This document shows, piece by piece, positions 1 through 11,706 of a stretch of DNA of 64,000 nt. Position 1 is the stretch's first letter; every line of letters begins with the position of its first letter. The translations under genes and the position numbers were made by a program. Origin of the DNA: Caprella mutica (lineage: Eukaryota; Arthropoda; Malacostraca; Amphipoda; Caprellidae); assembly GCA_947561585.1 (NCBI GenBank), contig CANNZV010002504.1:62001-126000 (forward strand). The letters run 5' to 3'. The notes below the pieces were generated by a model. The model had not been told where the DNA came from and ran no database searches. It saw nothing but the letters and a program-made list of their open reading frames with translations.

Positions 1-3000
1 CCTCCCGCCTAAATTGCAACTCCTGGGCATCTTTCCATGGGTGAGAATTCGAGAAGATTATAATAATCCATCTCCCTGTACTATTTATTTTCTTATCACT
101 TTATACAATAGACTTGATTTGCATCTCTTTTTCACAGGGACGTAAGTTGGATTCTCCATATTCCTTAGACTTATCATCTAAGTTACCATCGTCCTTTCAC
201 AGCTTGTTAGTCCATAAACAATATTTTGATCTAGAGAGTCTGCTCACTCTCAAAGATGTACCATCAGTAACAAAACTGGTAGTGTTATCGGATGAATCCT
301 ACCGCTCTGATGGTTCTTCTTTGCACCTTCTACATAGGTAAGTTGAAGGACATATAAGCTATGGTTTCTATCCAACATGTTAAGAATTTTCTCTTGTCAA
401 ATCGGATGAAGATTCTATCCACTTCTCACCGTATTTAGCGACTCACAAATAGTAGATACATCCTTTAATATTATTCGTTCTTCAGTTGATAGTTTGATAC
501 TCTATACTCACAACACAGTTCTGTTTGATCCATTGAAGACACAATGGAATAAAGTTTCCTATATTGAAATGTTATCATGTAGCTAGCTACAAGACTATGA
601 TTATATTCATAAATCCTTGACGCAATTTCAACTGAATTCAATTCAGATGTTTAACTTAGTGAAATGTTTAAATATGGGGTGAGGGGAGTTGTCTTGAGTG
701 GATAGAAATATATCTCTAGGATAGCAGCAATATGTTATAGTCTGTAGGTAAGTAGTCAGTGGAGCTTCTCAGTGTTCTATTCTAGACCTTTGCTCTTTAT
801 TTTATACATCAATGTCATGCTTAATGTACCGGTAAAGCTTATTGCTACAACGGACAGTATATGTAGCTACCTGAAAAAGAGGTCTCTATACTGATCTATT
901 GGTTGCTGTACTCACAGAAAATTAGTTCATATGGGGATTAAACTTTGTAAGTTTTCCTTAACAGCATTTCAAAGGTAAACAATCTCGAATTATTATTAAA
1001 TTAAAACCTTATAGCTAATATATAGCTACAGGGTGCGGAGAAAGTCCCCAATCAAATTTTATTTTTTTAAATTAAAGACATAATTTATTTATGAAATTTT
1101 TCCATTTATATCTCATTCTCTCCTTATAATCATATACTTTAATGTTCCAGGTATAAATTTTGATAAATTTACATTGTCTTTTGTAAAAATGAGTCAACGT
1201 GAGGCTATTATTCAGCTACACTGTGCTGTCAAGACAAACTCAGAGATTGTTAAGCTGTTAAAAGCCCCGAAATCGACTGTTAGGGATGCTGTTAAACACT
1301 ACCAAGAACTGGAGACAACAGGTGATCGACTCTCAGGTGTGGATGACATCGCACTGCACACACTCCAACCAAAATCAAAGCCATTAGGGAGCGGATAAGG
1401 AGGAACTCCAAGCGAAGCATAAGAAAGATGGCTAAGAGTATGGATATTGACGAAAAAAGTGTGAGAACCATCGTTAAAGAAGACCTCAAGTTGTTCCCCT
1501 TCAAAATGACCAACATGCAACAGCTCACGGACTTGCAGTAACAGAAGAGGCTGGACAGATCAAAGATTCTTTTGAACGCAATGAAAGATGGCACGCAGGC
1601 TGGTGAGTTCGTCTTTTCGGATGAGAAAATGTTCACTGTGGAGGCCAAATTCAACTCCCAGAACGACAAAATTTTTGCAAAAAGTTCTGACAGTATCCCT
1701 CCATCCGTAAAGACTGTTTTCCGTCGCCAAAACCTGTCTCTGTTATGGTTTGAGCTGCCATCTCTGAGAGTTTGAGATCTCCTCTCATTTTCGTCAAAGA
1801 AGGCGCTAAAGTTAACGTAAAATTGTATATCGAAGATATTTTGACTCCAGGACAAGTCGAGATGAAGAAGCACTTCAAGGACAGGCCTTTTACCTTTCAA
1901 CAGGACTGTGCGCCCTCGCACACAGCGAATAAAACTCAAGATTGGTGTGAGTGTCACTTTCCTGCGTTTTGGAGGAAGGAATTGTGGCCTCTTTCATCGG
2001 CGGACCTGAACCTTCTGGACTTTTGTGTGCAGTCCATCTTGGAGAAGGAAGTGTTGTGCGCTACAGCTCATGATAGTACGGAAACTCTGAAGAAGTCCCT
2101 TGAGCCACAATGGGCCAAAATTCCCAAGAAACATTCCGTGCCGCAGTAATGAGCTTCAGAGGTAGACTCGAGAGATTAATCGGCGCCAATGGTGGTCATA
2201 TTGAAAAATAATTGGTAGAACTGTTAAATCGGTTTATTGAGATATTGTGAGATAAGTTTTGTTTTATTTCATCCATCACAACTCATTAAATTAACATTTT
2301 TATATGATTGGGGACTTTCTCCGCACCCTGTATATATATATAGCTTACTTATATAAATGTTCGATATAATAAGGTAGCTATAACTGTCTCTTAAAGTACT
2401 AGCTATATAATATGATATATGGTTTAATCTAATATATATATCATTATGTAAAGATTCACCTAATATATAAAATGACCAATTCCTTCTCATTTCAGTCTTG
2501 TTAAGATTCCCAATCTGCGAGAGCTGTACATCAAGCATCTTGATCAAATAAATCAGCAGAAGCTCAATGAAATTGCTGTGAGTCGAAAGAATTCTCTTAG
2601 TAAGGTGAAGAAGAATGATAACCTAAACCAAGAAAAGCATCCTCTGCTCTTGTATGTAAACTCCCGCATCGAGTGGAAAGAAGATAGCGAGCATATTCAA
2701 TTAGTCTGTGAGTTGCCTGAGCTGTTTGAAATGCTTTCTGTGAGTAAGCTATATGAAATTTTTGACTAATTCAACTAATTTTCAACAGCAATTTCCAAAC
2801 CAATGTTGGATGGTGTGGTTTTCCCTCACACACCTATTGCAGATGATGATTCTTCAGTCTCTGGATTAGCTGACTTGTTGAGAGATCAACTCTTGCTTGA
2901 TAATATTGTCGATGGACAAGGGTTAGGTAAGTTTAATATTCACCTCTTTCATTATTGTTATCATAGTTTCGTCCATGGGATGTGTGAATTAACGATTTGT

Positions 3001-3434
3001 AAAGCTTAACCTTTTTACATCCATAAGACTTTTTTTTTTTCTAGGAACCACTTTACAAATTATCTTCTTATCCTCCTTTATTCGTTACAAAGCCTAAGCA
3101 AAGTTTGTTAAATGGGAAACCTAGCTTTCTAAAACACTTGGGTGCAAGATTTGCTACGATAGATTATTACTGTAGCAGTTAAATTTAAAAAATTAAGTTG
3201 TTAATACTATTTTAAGTTGTCTAATAAAGTGGTTAATTTTTAGCAGGTGATGATGCATTCAGATTCGAATTGGATCAGATGTTGGCGCCCGAACCATTCG
3301 ACGATTTTGGCGATTTTTTTGATAGTTTGGACGATTCTGATGCTGAATTTGGCCATTTTCATCCTGAACTTAACTATTCAGAAGAATTAGATTTCATCCG
3401 TTCTACGAGGAAGGAGGGTCTTGTTTGGTTTTGA
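1..3434 (+). CDS. 3' part of an uncharacterised gene with an LRR-like segment and acidic C-terminus
   Basis: Five exons can be joined in one frame: 1-40 (partial), 138-337, 2496-2743, 2789-2926 and 3247-3434, ending in TGA at 3432-3434. All introns are GT-AG and the phases agree (0, 2, 1, 1). The donor at 2744 (GTAAGC) is chosen over GTGAGT at 2740 because only the former keeps frame. The encoded tail is about 220 residues. The first ~70 residues have leucine spacing reminiscent of leucine-rich repeats (for example VTKLVVLSDE and LRELYIKHLD); the middle is Lys-rich; the last 60 residues are Asp/Phe-rich (PFDDFGDFFDSLDDSD) and end in LVWF. I do not recognise the protein. The acidic, Phe-containing tail could be a protein-interaction region, but that is inference. 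The 2158-bp second intron carries a mariner insertion. The 5' end of the gene lies outside the window. Confidence 0.7.
1029..2330 (+). mobile_element. Complete-length mariner element, DD37D (maT-type), 1302 bp
   Basis: The ends are perfect 26-bp terminal inverted repeats (1029-1054 and 2305-2330, beginning CAGGGTGCGGAGAAAGTC), flanked on both sides by TA, the normal target duplication of IS630-Tc1-mariner elements. The interior carries a broken transposase. It sits in an intron of the left-hand gene, same orientation, nested inside an older dispersed repeat. The intact inverted repeats mean it could still be moved in trans if a matching transposase exists elsewhere in the genome. Confidence 0.93.
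1189..2149 (+). pseudogene. Degenerate maT-type mariner transposase
   Basis: Reading starts at ATG 1189 (MSQREAIIQL), giving the N-terminal helix-turn-helix (about residues 1-50). A frameshift near 1335-1395 moves to a frame ending at a stop at about 1539-1541; the catalytic first Asp lies in FVFSDEKMF (about 1610-1632). A further stop follows LPSLRV (1775), and another frame carries FQQDCAPSHTA (second Asp) and SSADLNLLDF (third Asp), ending in TAA at 2149. Between the second and third Asp I count 37 residues, the DD37D spacing of the maT group. Several frame breaks make this copy inactive. Confidence 0.85.
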
Positions 3435-4775
3435 TAACGATGAACCAGCAATTTGGCCGTGAAATGCATCAATTTATCAAGCTTATAATCTACATTTGTT
3501 TGTGATCTTTAATGGTTGCGTTTATTACACTTGCATTATTTATTTTCTATTTGAAATAGCTAGCTATATACTCAAAGATTTCGAACTTAGCATCAGAAGT
3601 GATATCTGAATCTCGCCTGCCGAGTTAATTTCTCAACTGAACTCTTGGTATATATAGTTTAGTTTCAACTCAATCATGGCTGTGACTTAGTATGGATCCC
3701 TTTATATCTGTTAGTTTAATTTTCACTGTATGCTCTGATAAAATTTTAGTAGTTCATACGTCTGTAATAGTTGATGTATTATCATACCATATTGGTAGTA
3801 TTTATTGAATTTAAAATTTGTGTGTGTGGGGGAAACGTCGCAGTATGATGAATACTTTTTAAGATGGTTTTTTCAAAAGGTTTTAATTAGAAAGTATTAT
3901 TATTTAATAAGAAGGGATGATTTATTACCAAAATATTGGATTTTTCTGTAATATTTAAACAGTATTTCCATATTTGGTTCTGGTGATTCATTTACATAAT
4001 CTGGTAGCTATTTTTTACTTTTAAGATCTTTAAAGCCATGATTATTTCACAACAATTTTAGCCTAGTTAGCAAGTAGTACTTTTTTGTGATTTGTGGTAC
4101 CTTTTACACTTTTTTAAGTCAAACATGCTACTGTTTCCATAGTTTTTGTAAAGAATCCAAAAACTGGGAACTATCATTAATAAAGTAAAGTATTTTATTT
4201 TTTTTTTGTGTTCAATAACCTCGAGTTTGAATTGCCAGAAAAAATGATAGTTTTTTGGAAAATATTCCGTGAAGTAGCTAGCTTACCTGCTATGACAGAA
4301 GTAGAAACTTTTTGGTGGTTGTTAGATTTATTTGACCTGAAATGTTAGTTTATTGAGTAAATCTATAATGTACTATCCAAATTGTTGACATATATTGGAA
4401 AATGAAGAACACCTCATATTCAAAAGTTTGTGATTTATGTAAAATGCAATCAAATATTTTGCAATCGGAAATTATAATCAAGTAAAATTAATTAACAGTT
4501 AAAAAGTAATAAAAAATGTAATTACTTGAAGAATTATTTGTATAATGAATAAATCAAGTTCAGATATTTTATAATTTCAAAGTTGGTATTAGTTAAATAA
4601 AATCGAAAATTAATTATTTTGAATTTGAAATAAAATATGAACATAAAAAAAAGAAGGAATGAATATGTTTAAATTTGACTTTCTGTTTTCCTTCTTGTTA
4701 ATCATAAATTCATAATAAAAAATTTCGATACACAAAAAAATGAAAACACCAAAGCTCGATATATTTTGATATACA
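3435..4775. other. AT-rich 3' flank without recognisable features
   Basis: This follows the stop codon of the left gene. It is simple, AT-rich sequence with homopolymer runs and no credible ORF, tandem array or inverted repeat that I can see. An AATAAA near 4178 is too far from the stop codon to be assigned as its polyadenylation signal with confidence. Confidence 0.5.
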
Positions 4776-5056
4776 GGTCAAGCTCTTACAGCGGACGATC
4801 TTTGAACGTACACCTACAAAGCATAAAAATTATTTGTTCTAACAGACTGCAGATCGCTACAACGACCTCTTTAATTATATTTATTAAATTATTAACACAT
4901 TTTTTATCCGTTTATCAAGTATTTTATTATATTCAGAAGTATTATAATTTACAAAATTAAAATCAACTTATGTACTATTTTCATTATAGGTATTTAGATT
5001 ACCCGTTCCGTATAAACTTTCTTTGATTAGAAAATAAAAAGAGGTGTAACTACCTT
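4776..5056 (-). repeat. Dispersed repeat family B, copy 1 (inverted relative to copy 2)
   Basis: The reverse complement of this stretch matches 45867-46330. Landmarks are AGTTACACCTCTTTTT at one end, CTAATCAAAGAAA, a GGATAAA segment, and GTCGTTGTAGCGATCTGCA near the other end. Copy 2 carries an extra ~155 bp near its distal end. It is non-coding and likely a non-autonomous transposon remnant. Confidence 0.6.
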
Positions 5057-5063
5057 ATTATTA

Positions 5064-5215
5064 GGGTTGTGACATCATGCACTAAAAAACATTCCATAAA
5101 AGCAATGCACTTATGCTCTAAAAAGCATGCACGTATGCTCTGAAAATCATGCACGTATGCCTCGAAAGTATGCACTTAGCTCTGAAACATGCTATTAAAG
5201 TTTTATTGCATGCAT
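5064..5215. repeat. Short degenerate tandem repeat around GCATGCAC(T/G)TATGCTC, with a lone GGGTTGTGAC end
   Basis: The motif GCATGCACGTATGCTCTGAAA recurs about five times in imperfect units. At 5062-5073 it is preceded by TA-GGGTTGTGAC, the terminal repeat of the GGGTTGTGAC MITE family found four times further right, so this may be the residue of one such element. Confidence 0.5.
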
Positions 5216-5224
5216 TTTGTATTA

Positions 5225-5375
5225 ACATTTAGGCAGAGGTAGTCACAGCGCCTCTACTTGTGCGCGCGCTAATAGCGGCGCTACTTCTGTGCTAATGTAG
5301 CGGTACCGGCAGCGCCGCTACTTTTTTCAGAAGCAATAGAGGTTTTTTGCGCTACAGCGCTGCCGCTTCTTTTAA
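5225..5375. other. GC-rich island with iterated GCGCTAC / GTAGCGG words in both orientations
   Basis: In an otherwise AT-rich region this ~150-bp block contains AGCGCCTCTAC, AGCGGCGCTAC, GTAGCGG, AGCGCCGCTAC and GCGCTACAGCGC, many mutually complementary, so a folded RNA or cruciform is possible. No tRNA or known RNA signature is visible, and I cannot assign a function. Confidence 0.4.
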
Positions 5376-5585
5376 AATCAAAAATATTAAAGTTATCTGA
5401 GGAAGCTAGATAAAAGTCTATACAAATGCGCGACCCTAGATAGCTAATCAGTTGTAAGTGATATTCAGACATATCCGCGCAGTGCAACCAACTGATATTC
5501 AAACAATGATTCATAGTACGACCACAGTACAGAGAAGGTATACCTAGTATCCCAGAGCTATAGGGGGGATATTACGCGTGATCCG

Positions 5586-8500
5586 GTAGGCTGTGACGTC
5601 ACATGTCATAATGGTGCGTACGTTTGTACGTACAGTACAAACTCAAAAGATGGCTGCAACACACCCATCTTTTGTTAAATAACGTTTTTGGTGATAATTT
5701 TTTTAATTCCACATTACCGCATGCTATTATCCAATCTTTATAGTCATGTGGACGAAATCTAAAAAAATGACTGTTGATGAAATTGCTACTGCAGGCGCGT
5801 ATACAAGGGGGGGGCATTTGGGGCAGATGCCCCCCCCTTGAGGTCTGAACTTTTTAAAAATAAATCTACGGATTAATAAAAAATATATGGATTAGTCCTC
5901 CAAATTGAAAAATGTCAATTATTTGAATATTTCTAATTGCTTTTGACATGCTTGAACTCAGTATTCTATCAAAATCGTCATTTTTAAATTGCAAAATGCG
6001 AGAAATTAAATTGCTTCAAGTCGTATTATGTATAAGCCATTTTCTCCATAGAAAGTGGATTTCTATCACCCTATTAATATAAGCATTGTTTTTCAATTTA
6101 AAAATGTTTTTGAATTTGAGAAGAAATGCATCGTCCTCACGTCCTGTACTCTGTAGTTTGCCAAAACACCTTCTTCTTCAACAATACGCTGAAAATTCAT
6201 GCTTTCCCCAAGATAAATGGAAAGGTGGCTAAATCTTACCACTTGAAAAAGTTCACAAGAGATCGTGGTCTATTCAACGAAACTGGTTCGATTCACAAGA
6301 AAAAACGAATAAAAAAAAACTGCATTCAGGAGGTGAAGAGTTTCTTTGAAGAAACCACTAGTTTTTCTCTCAGAAAAGTTTTTCAGCAGATTTCATCCAC
6401 ACCAAAACCACGTGGTGGAGGATCGTCATACATACATTCATTTAGTTTCCGTTTTTATCAATGAACTTCAGTTCGACCATTAACGAAAACCACATTAATA
6501 GCGGTTTTGAAAGTGGATTATGCAGCAACCATCCAACATTGCCAATTGAATCGTTTGGACAGACGAGAAGTTAATTTACCTCCATCAAAAACTCATCGAA
6601 AAAATACTAATGGAAATCTTCGAAATATCTGGAAAGAAAATGATAGATATGCGTATGATGCTAAGGTTGCAATTATTAATGGAATGATTCCAATTGTTCA
6701 AGTATTCCTTAACGAACAAGGCAACATGTTACCATGTTAATGTTTTTCAAAACTCTGATCCCAGCCTGCAATTTCTTCACTTTGGTGGATGCAAGACCAA
6801 ATGCAGCTGTAGAATTTAAGGAAAAGTTTCGAAGTCGAGTGATTAGCAGAAGTACGGAAATAAAATTCCTGGTCATCACACAGTCCAGATCTCAACTCTT
6901 TAGACTTTTGCATATGGGCTGCTGCACAAACTCGAGTTTATAAGTTTATATATAAAACAAAAGATCCCAATGAGTCTCTTATACAATGTGCTCAAATCTC
7001 CGTTCAAAAAAAAAAAACAATAAGACTCTCAAGAAAGTATGCAAGAATGTTCTGAAGCATGCGTCGTTCTGTCTTCACTTCGGAGGGGGTCATTTTCAAC
7101 AACTTTAGTATGACCTCAGGTGATGTGCCTCATATGATAATATAAGACAATAAATGTTAATAATAATAAAAATTCTTTCTTATCCTTCAAAATGATGCAT
7201 CTATAATGGTATTTGACTTATTTTTAAGTGCTTCTAATTCGCAATTAAAAAATTATGTTATCTGATGAAACACAGTGTAGCATGCAGTATAATTTTGATA
7301 ATTTTTGCTGCAGCCAATGATTGAATATTGTGATTAAGTTAAAGACTATCAGTCTATTGGACTTGATATACAGCTTATGGACTGTATAATTCATCCACTG
7401 ACACACTGTGTTCCATCAGAAACGATAGTTTTAAATTACGAATTAGAAGCACTTCGGTCTAATGCATCAATTGTCATCATAGATACACCACGTTGATGAA
7501 AAGAAAGCATTATTATTAAACATGTAAGGTCCTATATATATGGTTATATCATATGAACCACATCTCCTGTGTCCCTGCAGAAGTTCTTGAAAATGACCTC
7601 CTCCAGCCTGAAGACAGAACGAAGCAAACTTCGAACCATTCTTTCAAATTTCTTAGGGGTCAATGAGTTATACCTTTCAGCGAAACTTTAAACATTTTGT
7701 ATAAGAGACACAATGGAATATTCTTTTTCATATATAAACTCGAGTTTGTGCAGCAGCCAAGAAGTGAAAATCCAAAGGGTTGTGATCTTGATTGTATGCT
7801 GGCCAGGAATTTCCCGTTCTTCTGCTAATGAATCGACCTCAAACCTTTTCAATGAGAAGTTCTAGAACTGCATTTGTTCAATGTGGTGAAGCGCCGTCTT
7901 GCATCCACCAAAGTGAAGAACGAGATGCAGTATGGGCCAAATAAGGGGTGCTAGTTTGGTATGCGATCTGTGAGGTTAATGTGATCTGATAATTTTTATT
8001 TTAATAATTTTGATAATTTTTCTTTTTAAGTAACTGTGATACAAAACAAACAATATAGACGAGATGATATTGTCACAATGCATTAAAAGTAAAAAACACA
8101 TATATTAATCACCTATTTTACTTAATATTCATACAAGTTTAGTAGGATGTAGTTTATATAATGATATTTTCTTGAAGTATTTCCATAATAAGGCTTTGCA
8201 TATGTAAATGGTATATAATGATTTAAGGAATATATTTGGTATCTCGTATACCTGTTTGTATCTTTTATATTTGCTTATTAATTCTGAATAGATCGCATGC
8301 CAAACCAGTAAATGATGATCAGATCGCATAGCAAATTAGCACCAAATAATGTCATGTAGCAATCTGAGATATGAAACACCATTAACCGAAGACAAGTTGC
8401 CATCATCATCAAGGAATGCATGAAAGATTATATTCATTCAATTAATAATGATAGCAAAGATATAACCTAAGCATCATACCTATCATTTATTCCGTTGATA

Positions 8501-9309
8501 TTACAGGGATTTTCATTAGTGTACCTGACGATCCTCCACAACGGAGTAATGTTTCGGCACAGTTTCGCGAAATCTGCTGAGAAACTGGGGGTTCTGGGGG
8601 GTTCTTCATAGAAACTCTTCACCTCCTGAATCACTGTTTCTGTTCTTTTTGGTTTTGTTATCATTTGCTTTTCTTGTGATTAGAACCAGTTTCATTGAAT
8701 AGACCACGAACTCTTGTAAACTTTTTCAGGTGGTAAGATTTAGCCGCCCTTCCACTTGTCATGGAGTGAAGCATGAATTTTCGACATACTGTTGAAGAAG
8801 AAGGTGTTTTGGCAAACTACAGAGTACAGGACGATGCATTTCTTCTCAAATTCAAAAACATTTTTAAGGTTTAAGAAAAATGCCAATACTAATAGGATAA
8901 AATCCATTCTTTATACTTTATGAACATAATGACGTCCTCCCATTCCGCAATTTAAAAAATGAGTTTTCTGACGAAACACAGTGTAAGCATGTTCAAAGCA
9001 ATTAAAATAATCCAATAACTGATCAGTCTGAGGAATTATCCGTAGATTTTTTTTCAGAAACGTTAAATTTTTTGAAAAGTGCCCCCCCCCTTGACCGAAT
9101 CCTAGATACGCTCCTGTGCTACTGGTCTTTTTATACCCATAATAGTAACAAATTCTTAGTCTCGAAGACGATTTATTCAAGGTAATTAGATTATTAGTCA
9201 GATCGGTCTCTTTGGCCGCCATCTTAATTCTCTATTCCACGTGACCCACAGCAATTCTGTTTACTATGACGTGACCTCTTGTTTACATACATGACGTCAC
9301 AGCCTACCC
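5586..9309. mobile_element. Giant degenerate palindrome (~3.7 kb): foldback element or head-to-head transposon pair
   Basis: The ends are inverted: GTAGGCTGTGACGTCA at 5587 and TGACGTCACAGCCTACC at 9292. The complementarity continues inward in order: 5795-5850 with 9075-9125 (G/C-tract block), 6095-6175 with 8795-8880, 6340-6440 with 8520-8640, 6770-6960 with 7735-7930, 7065-7105 with 7578-7622, and 7205-7280 with 7405-7475. The centre is near 7345. Arms differ by substitutions and indels (the right arm carries extra AT-rich sequence near 7980-8500). This fits either a foldback-type transposon or two copies of one element in opposite orientation. Confidence 0.75.
6126..6722 (+). pseudogene. 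Decayed transposase-like ORF fragments inside the palindrome
   Basis: The first fragment (6126-6464) contains RDRGLFNETGSIHKKKR followed by a short charged spacer and VKSFFEETTSFSLRKVFQQI. That arrangement resembles the helix-turn-helix 'F..TGS' regions seen at the N-terminus of some arthropod transposases. A second open stretch (6507-6737) shows no motif I know. The counterpart of the first fragment lies inverted at 8520-8860 and is also broken. No catalytic triad is visible. The family assignment is tentative. Confidence 0.35.
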
Positions 9310-9729
9310 AGAATGAATTTGAATAATACATGGAACTGGGGTACTATACTATTCTGTTTACTATGGTACGACCATAATAATGATACGCAATGTGAATATT
9401 TGATAGTAAGACAAAACCGCCTAATACGATCAATTTACACATCGTCTTACGATTTTATACAGATGTGTTTATTGCAATAAAATGAGTTTAACTCAATGGT
9501 TATTCTTGAAAATTTCAGGAAATGTGCATCTACATTGCGAGTACCTTTAAAAAGAATTGAAAGCAATTCAAATATTATTTCGGTTACTCATTTTCAGTGT
9601 ACCAAGCATAACACTAAAAATGCGCGAATAAACGTTTTAAATAATTCTATTGTAATTTTTTTAGCGATAGCTTTCATGTGTAGTTTAACTGCTAATTTTA
9701 AGTCAATATCCAGTTTGATTTTCCCTCTT

Positions 9730-10390
9730 TTCCACCATTTTTAAAAGACGCTTATCCAACAAATTTGTAAATTTCTGAATTGTATCAGACGTTATCGTCT
9801 TACGAGAGTCTTCAGTATCCTTCCAGAGCTCATCTTTCGACGAGAACTGACGTCTTTACACATATACATTCTTATTCAGGATGGACTGATGTTCTTCAAT
9901 TGGGTTTGAATCTAGAGAGAGACTGGGCCATACCATCAACTTGTCATTGACGAACTTATTACTCCTCTGGAAACTCACAGTTGCCTTAGTAGAGTGAGAA
10001 GAGCGTTGTTATGTATGAAAATAATATTTTTTCAACACAGCAGGTTTCCTTTTCAGCCAATGAACAAATCCACAATTGAAAAATTTAATATAATTAGCAG
10101 AAATTATTTTCACTCCTTTTGGAAACCTGGAAGAACCGACCAGTTCATTTCCAATGGTCCTAGCCCAAATTATCAAACCTCTAATTCCATGTTGACGTGA
10201 AATTCGTTGGCGATGTGGTGAGGCATGAGGGAGCCAAGCTTTAGCCCATCAGTCGGGGCCGTCGATAGTTTTCACGCATTTTGTCTTTGTAGAGAACTGT
10301 TTGGTAATCAGTCTTAAGATACTTCTTCGCCCATAGTAATCTTGTGTGTATCCTTTGAAAGAGGCCTGGTAATTGGTGAAACATGAGAGG
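9730..10390 (-). pseudogene. Tc1-type transposase relic, catalytic region to C-terminus
   Basis: Translated from the minus strand with several frame changes, the order of motifs is that of a Tc1 transposase: RPLSKDTHKI, then a TIDGPD-WAKAWLPH block, IIWARTIGNELVG, FPKGVKIISANY, FVHWLKRKPAVLKK, KFVNDKLMVWPSLSLDSNPIEEHQ (only the SLDSNPIEEH core is needed for recognition), and DELWKDTE at the end. Stops and frameshifts are frequent, and the region around the second catalytic Asp is destroyed. It is inactive. Confidence 0.7.
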
Positions 10391-10592
10391 CAATAAGTTT
10401 CAATATTCTACAGTAGCGAAAATCTGAGATTGTTTACCTTAATTAGCGTTTCTTTGAAATACTGTTAAATAAAACTTACAAACGTTTAAATCCCCAATTA
10501 AACTAAATAATGTATCGTTACAACGAACGCTGATCGGTATAGAGGACATTTTTCCGGTACATGCACTGAGCGTTGTACAAGCTTTAAATGTA
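10385..10592 (-). repeat. Dispersed repeat family A, copy 2
   Basis: The reverse complement reads CTTGTACAACGCTCAGTGCATGT..., then a CCGGAAAAATGTCC segment, GGGGATTTAAAC, AACAGTATTTCAAAG and AACAATCTCAG. These match 829-1020 and 45590-45790 in the same order. It abuts the Tc1 relic on its upstream side, so family A may be terminal sequence of that transposon; this is inference. Confidence 0.65.
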
Positions 10593-10680
10593 TATTCGTA
10601 ACGGCTATTTTACAAATATTAAAATAAGTGACAAAACTGACAAAATGCTTGTCTAATGAAGAGTTACTGTCTCAAAAGTA

Positions 10681-10860
10681 ATGATTTCCTTTGAAAGAGA
10701 AGGGAAAACGTCCAACGCAAAGCACAGGTCTGATCGTCAGTCGAAGTTATCTGAGAGAGATCGTCTAAGACGAATTGTTAGATTAAATAACCAGACCACG
10801 GCTCCCAAAATCATTGCAGAGCTCTATGAACATATACAGAGCACAGTTTGTACATGCTTA
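10681..10860 (+). pseudogene. Tc1-type transposase N-terminal fragment
   Basis: The frame reads RQSKLSERDRLRRIVRLNNQ followed by TTAPKIIAEL, the typical DNA-binding N-terminus of Tc1 transposases, then loses similarity after about 60 residues. It is on the opposite strand from the catalytic relic at 9730-10390, so the two cannot be one collinear copy; they are either separate insertions or the product of an inversion. Confidence 0.6.
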
Positions 10861-11520
10861 TCATGCAGGGGTATCACACATCTGGATTCCACGGAAGAGC
10901 TGCAAGATGTTTTCATGTCTTTGAACCAATTCGGTTTTAAATTAGTCAAAATTAGGATATTTAGTGAAGGATATTGAATATATTTAAAAAATCTAAAGTG
11001 TATATAAAAAATTCTCAAATTTTTCGAGGTAGGTATCCCTAACTCCAAAATGTGTGATCGAGAGATTTTTCCTCTTCGTAATAGAAGCTTTTTCCACTAA
11101 TCACAAGCAGTAATTAACTAATTACATGCATTGAGCGAAAAGCATGTTACATTGAATATTCTTTGACAAAAAATGATCTTTTTAAACGAAAAAAATAGTT
11201 ACCCATCGAAACATTTTCATTTTCTTTGCTCTCTACCAAAGAAAACGTATCAGCCTCAAGTTCTCAATATAGGTATTCCTCAGACTGTGACTGGTAGGAT
11301 AAACTAAACTAAATGTTATAATTATTGTAGCCTATAACATAATAACTAGTTACTATTAAGAATATGACAACTTTTAACTTTATCAATAGTAGTTACTATT
11401 ATTGAACAGTTATTAATGATATCGTAATTTAAAATATTGGTGAAAATTTCGGGGCAGAAGAAATAATCATAATCCCATCTTTTAAATGTTCGATTTAGTA
11501 TTAAGGCGTGAACAGGTCGA
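10861..11520. other. AT-rich spacer without recognisable features
   Basis: There is no credible ORF. The stretch 11300-11420 contains imperfect TAGTTACTATT / AATAGTAGTTACTATT words in both orientations, possibly a small decayed MITE. Confidence 0.4.
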
Positions 11521-11521
11521 A

Positions 11522-11580
11522 CCAATCACAGACTGACTCTGCTCTGCACTCGTGACGTCACAACTCTCTCGTCCAATCAG
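11522..11580 (+). promoter_or_regulatory. Promoter-like cluster: CCAAT, CRE, CCAAT
   Basis: CCAATCA (11522-11528), the perfect CRE palindrome TGACGTCA (11553-11560) and CCAATCAG (11573-11580) lie within 60 bp. They stand about 130-190 bp upstream of the 18-bp minisatellite, with a weak TTATAG at 11643. CCAAT plus CRE is a familiar NF-Y/CREB promoter arrangement in animals. No gene downstream is credible, so it is either a promoter for a non-coding transcript or coincidence. Confidence 0.4.
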
Positions 11581-11706
11581 AGTAGGGGATTTAGTCGAAA
11601 AGTAATAATGGAATAATGTAGTGAAGATAACTCCCTGGTCCTTTATAGTGCGATGAGGGTAGAGGAGTTGTTTCATTTCTTCTCAGTGTGTGAGTGTATT
11701 TCACAG

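Larger units (their letters stand above)
829..2400 (+). repeat. Dispersed repeat family A, copy 1, split by a mariner insertion
   Basis: Positions 829-1028 and 2331-2400 together resemble 45590-45860 (same strand), and 829-1020 resembles the reverse complement of 10385-10592. Shared landmarks are a CAACGGACAGTA-like start, GGGGATT(T)AAA, AACAGCATTTCAAAGG and AACAATCTC. The mariner at 1029-2330 interrupts the copy at a TA: the sequence after the element continues the match to 45785-45840. This makes the repeat older than the mariner insertion. It has no coding potential and is intronic. Confidence 0.7.
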
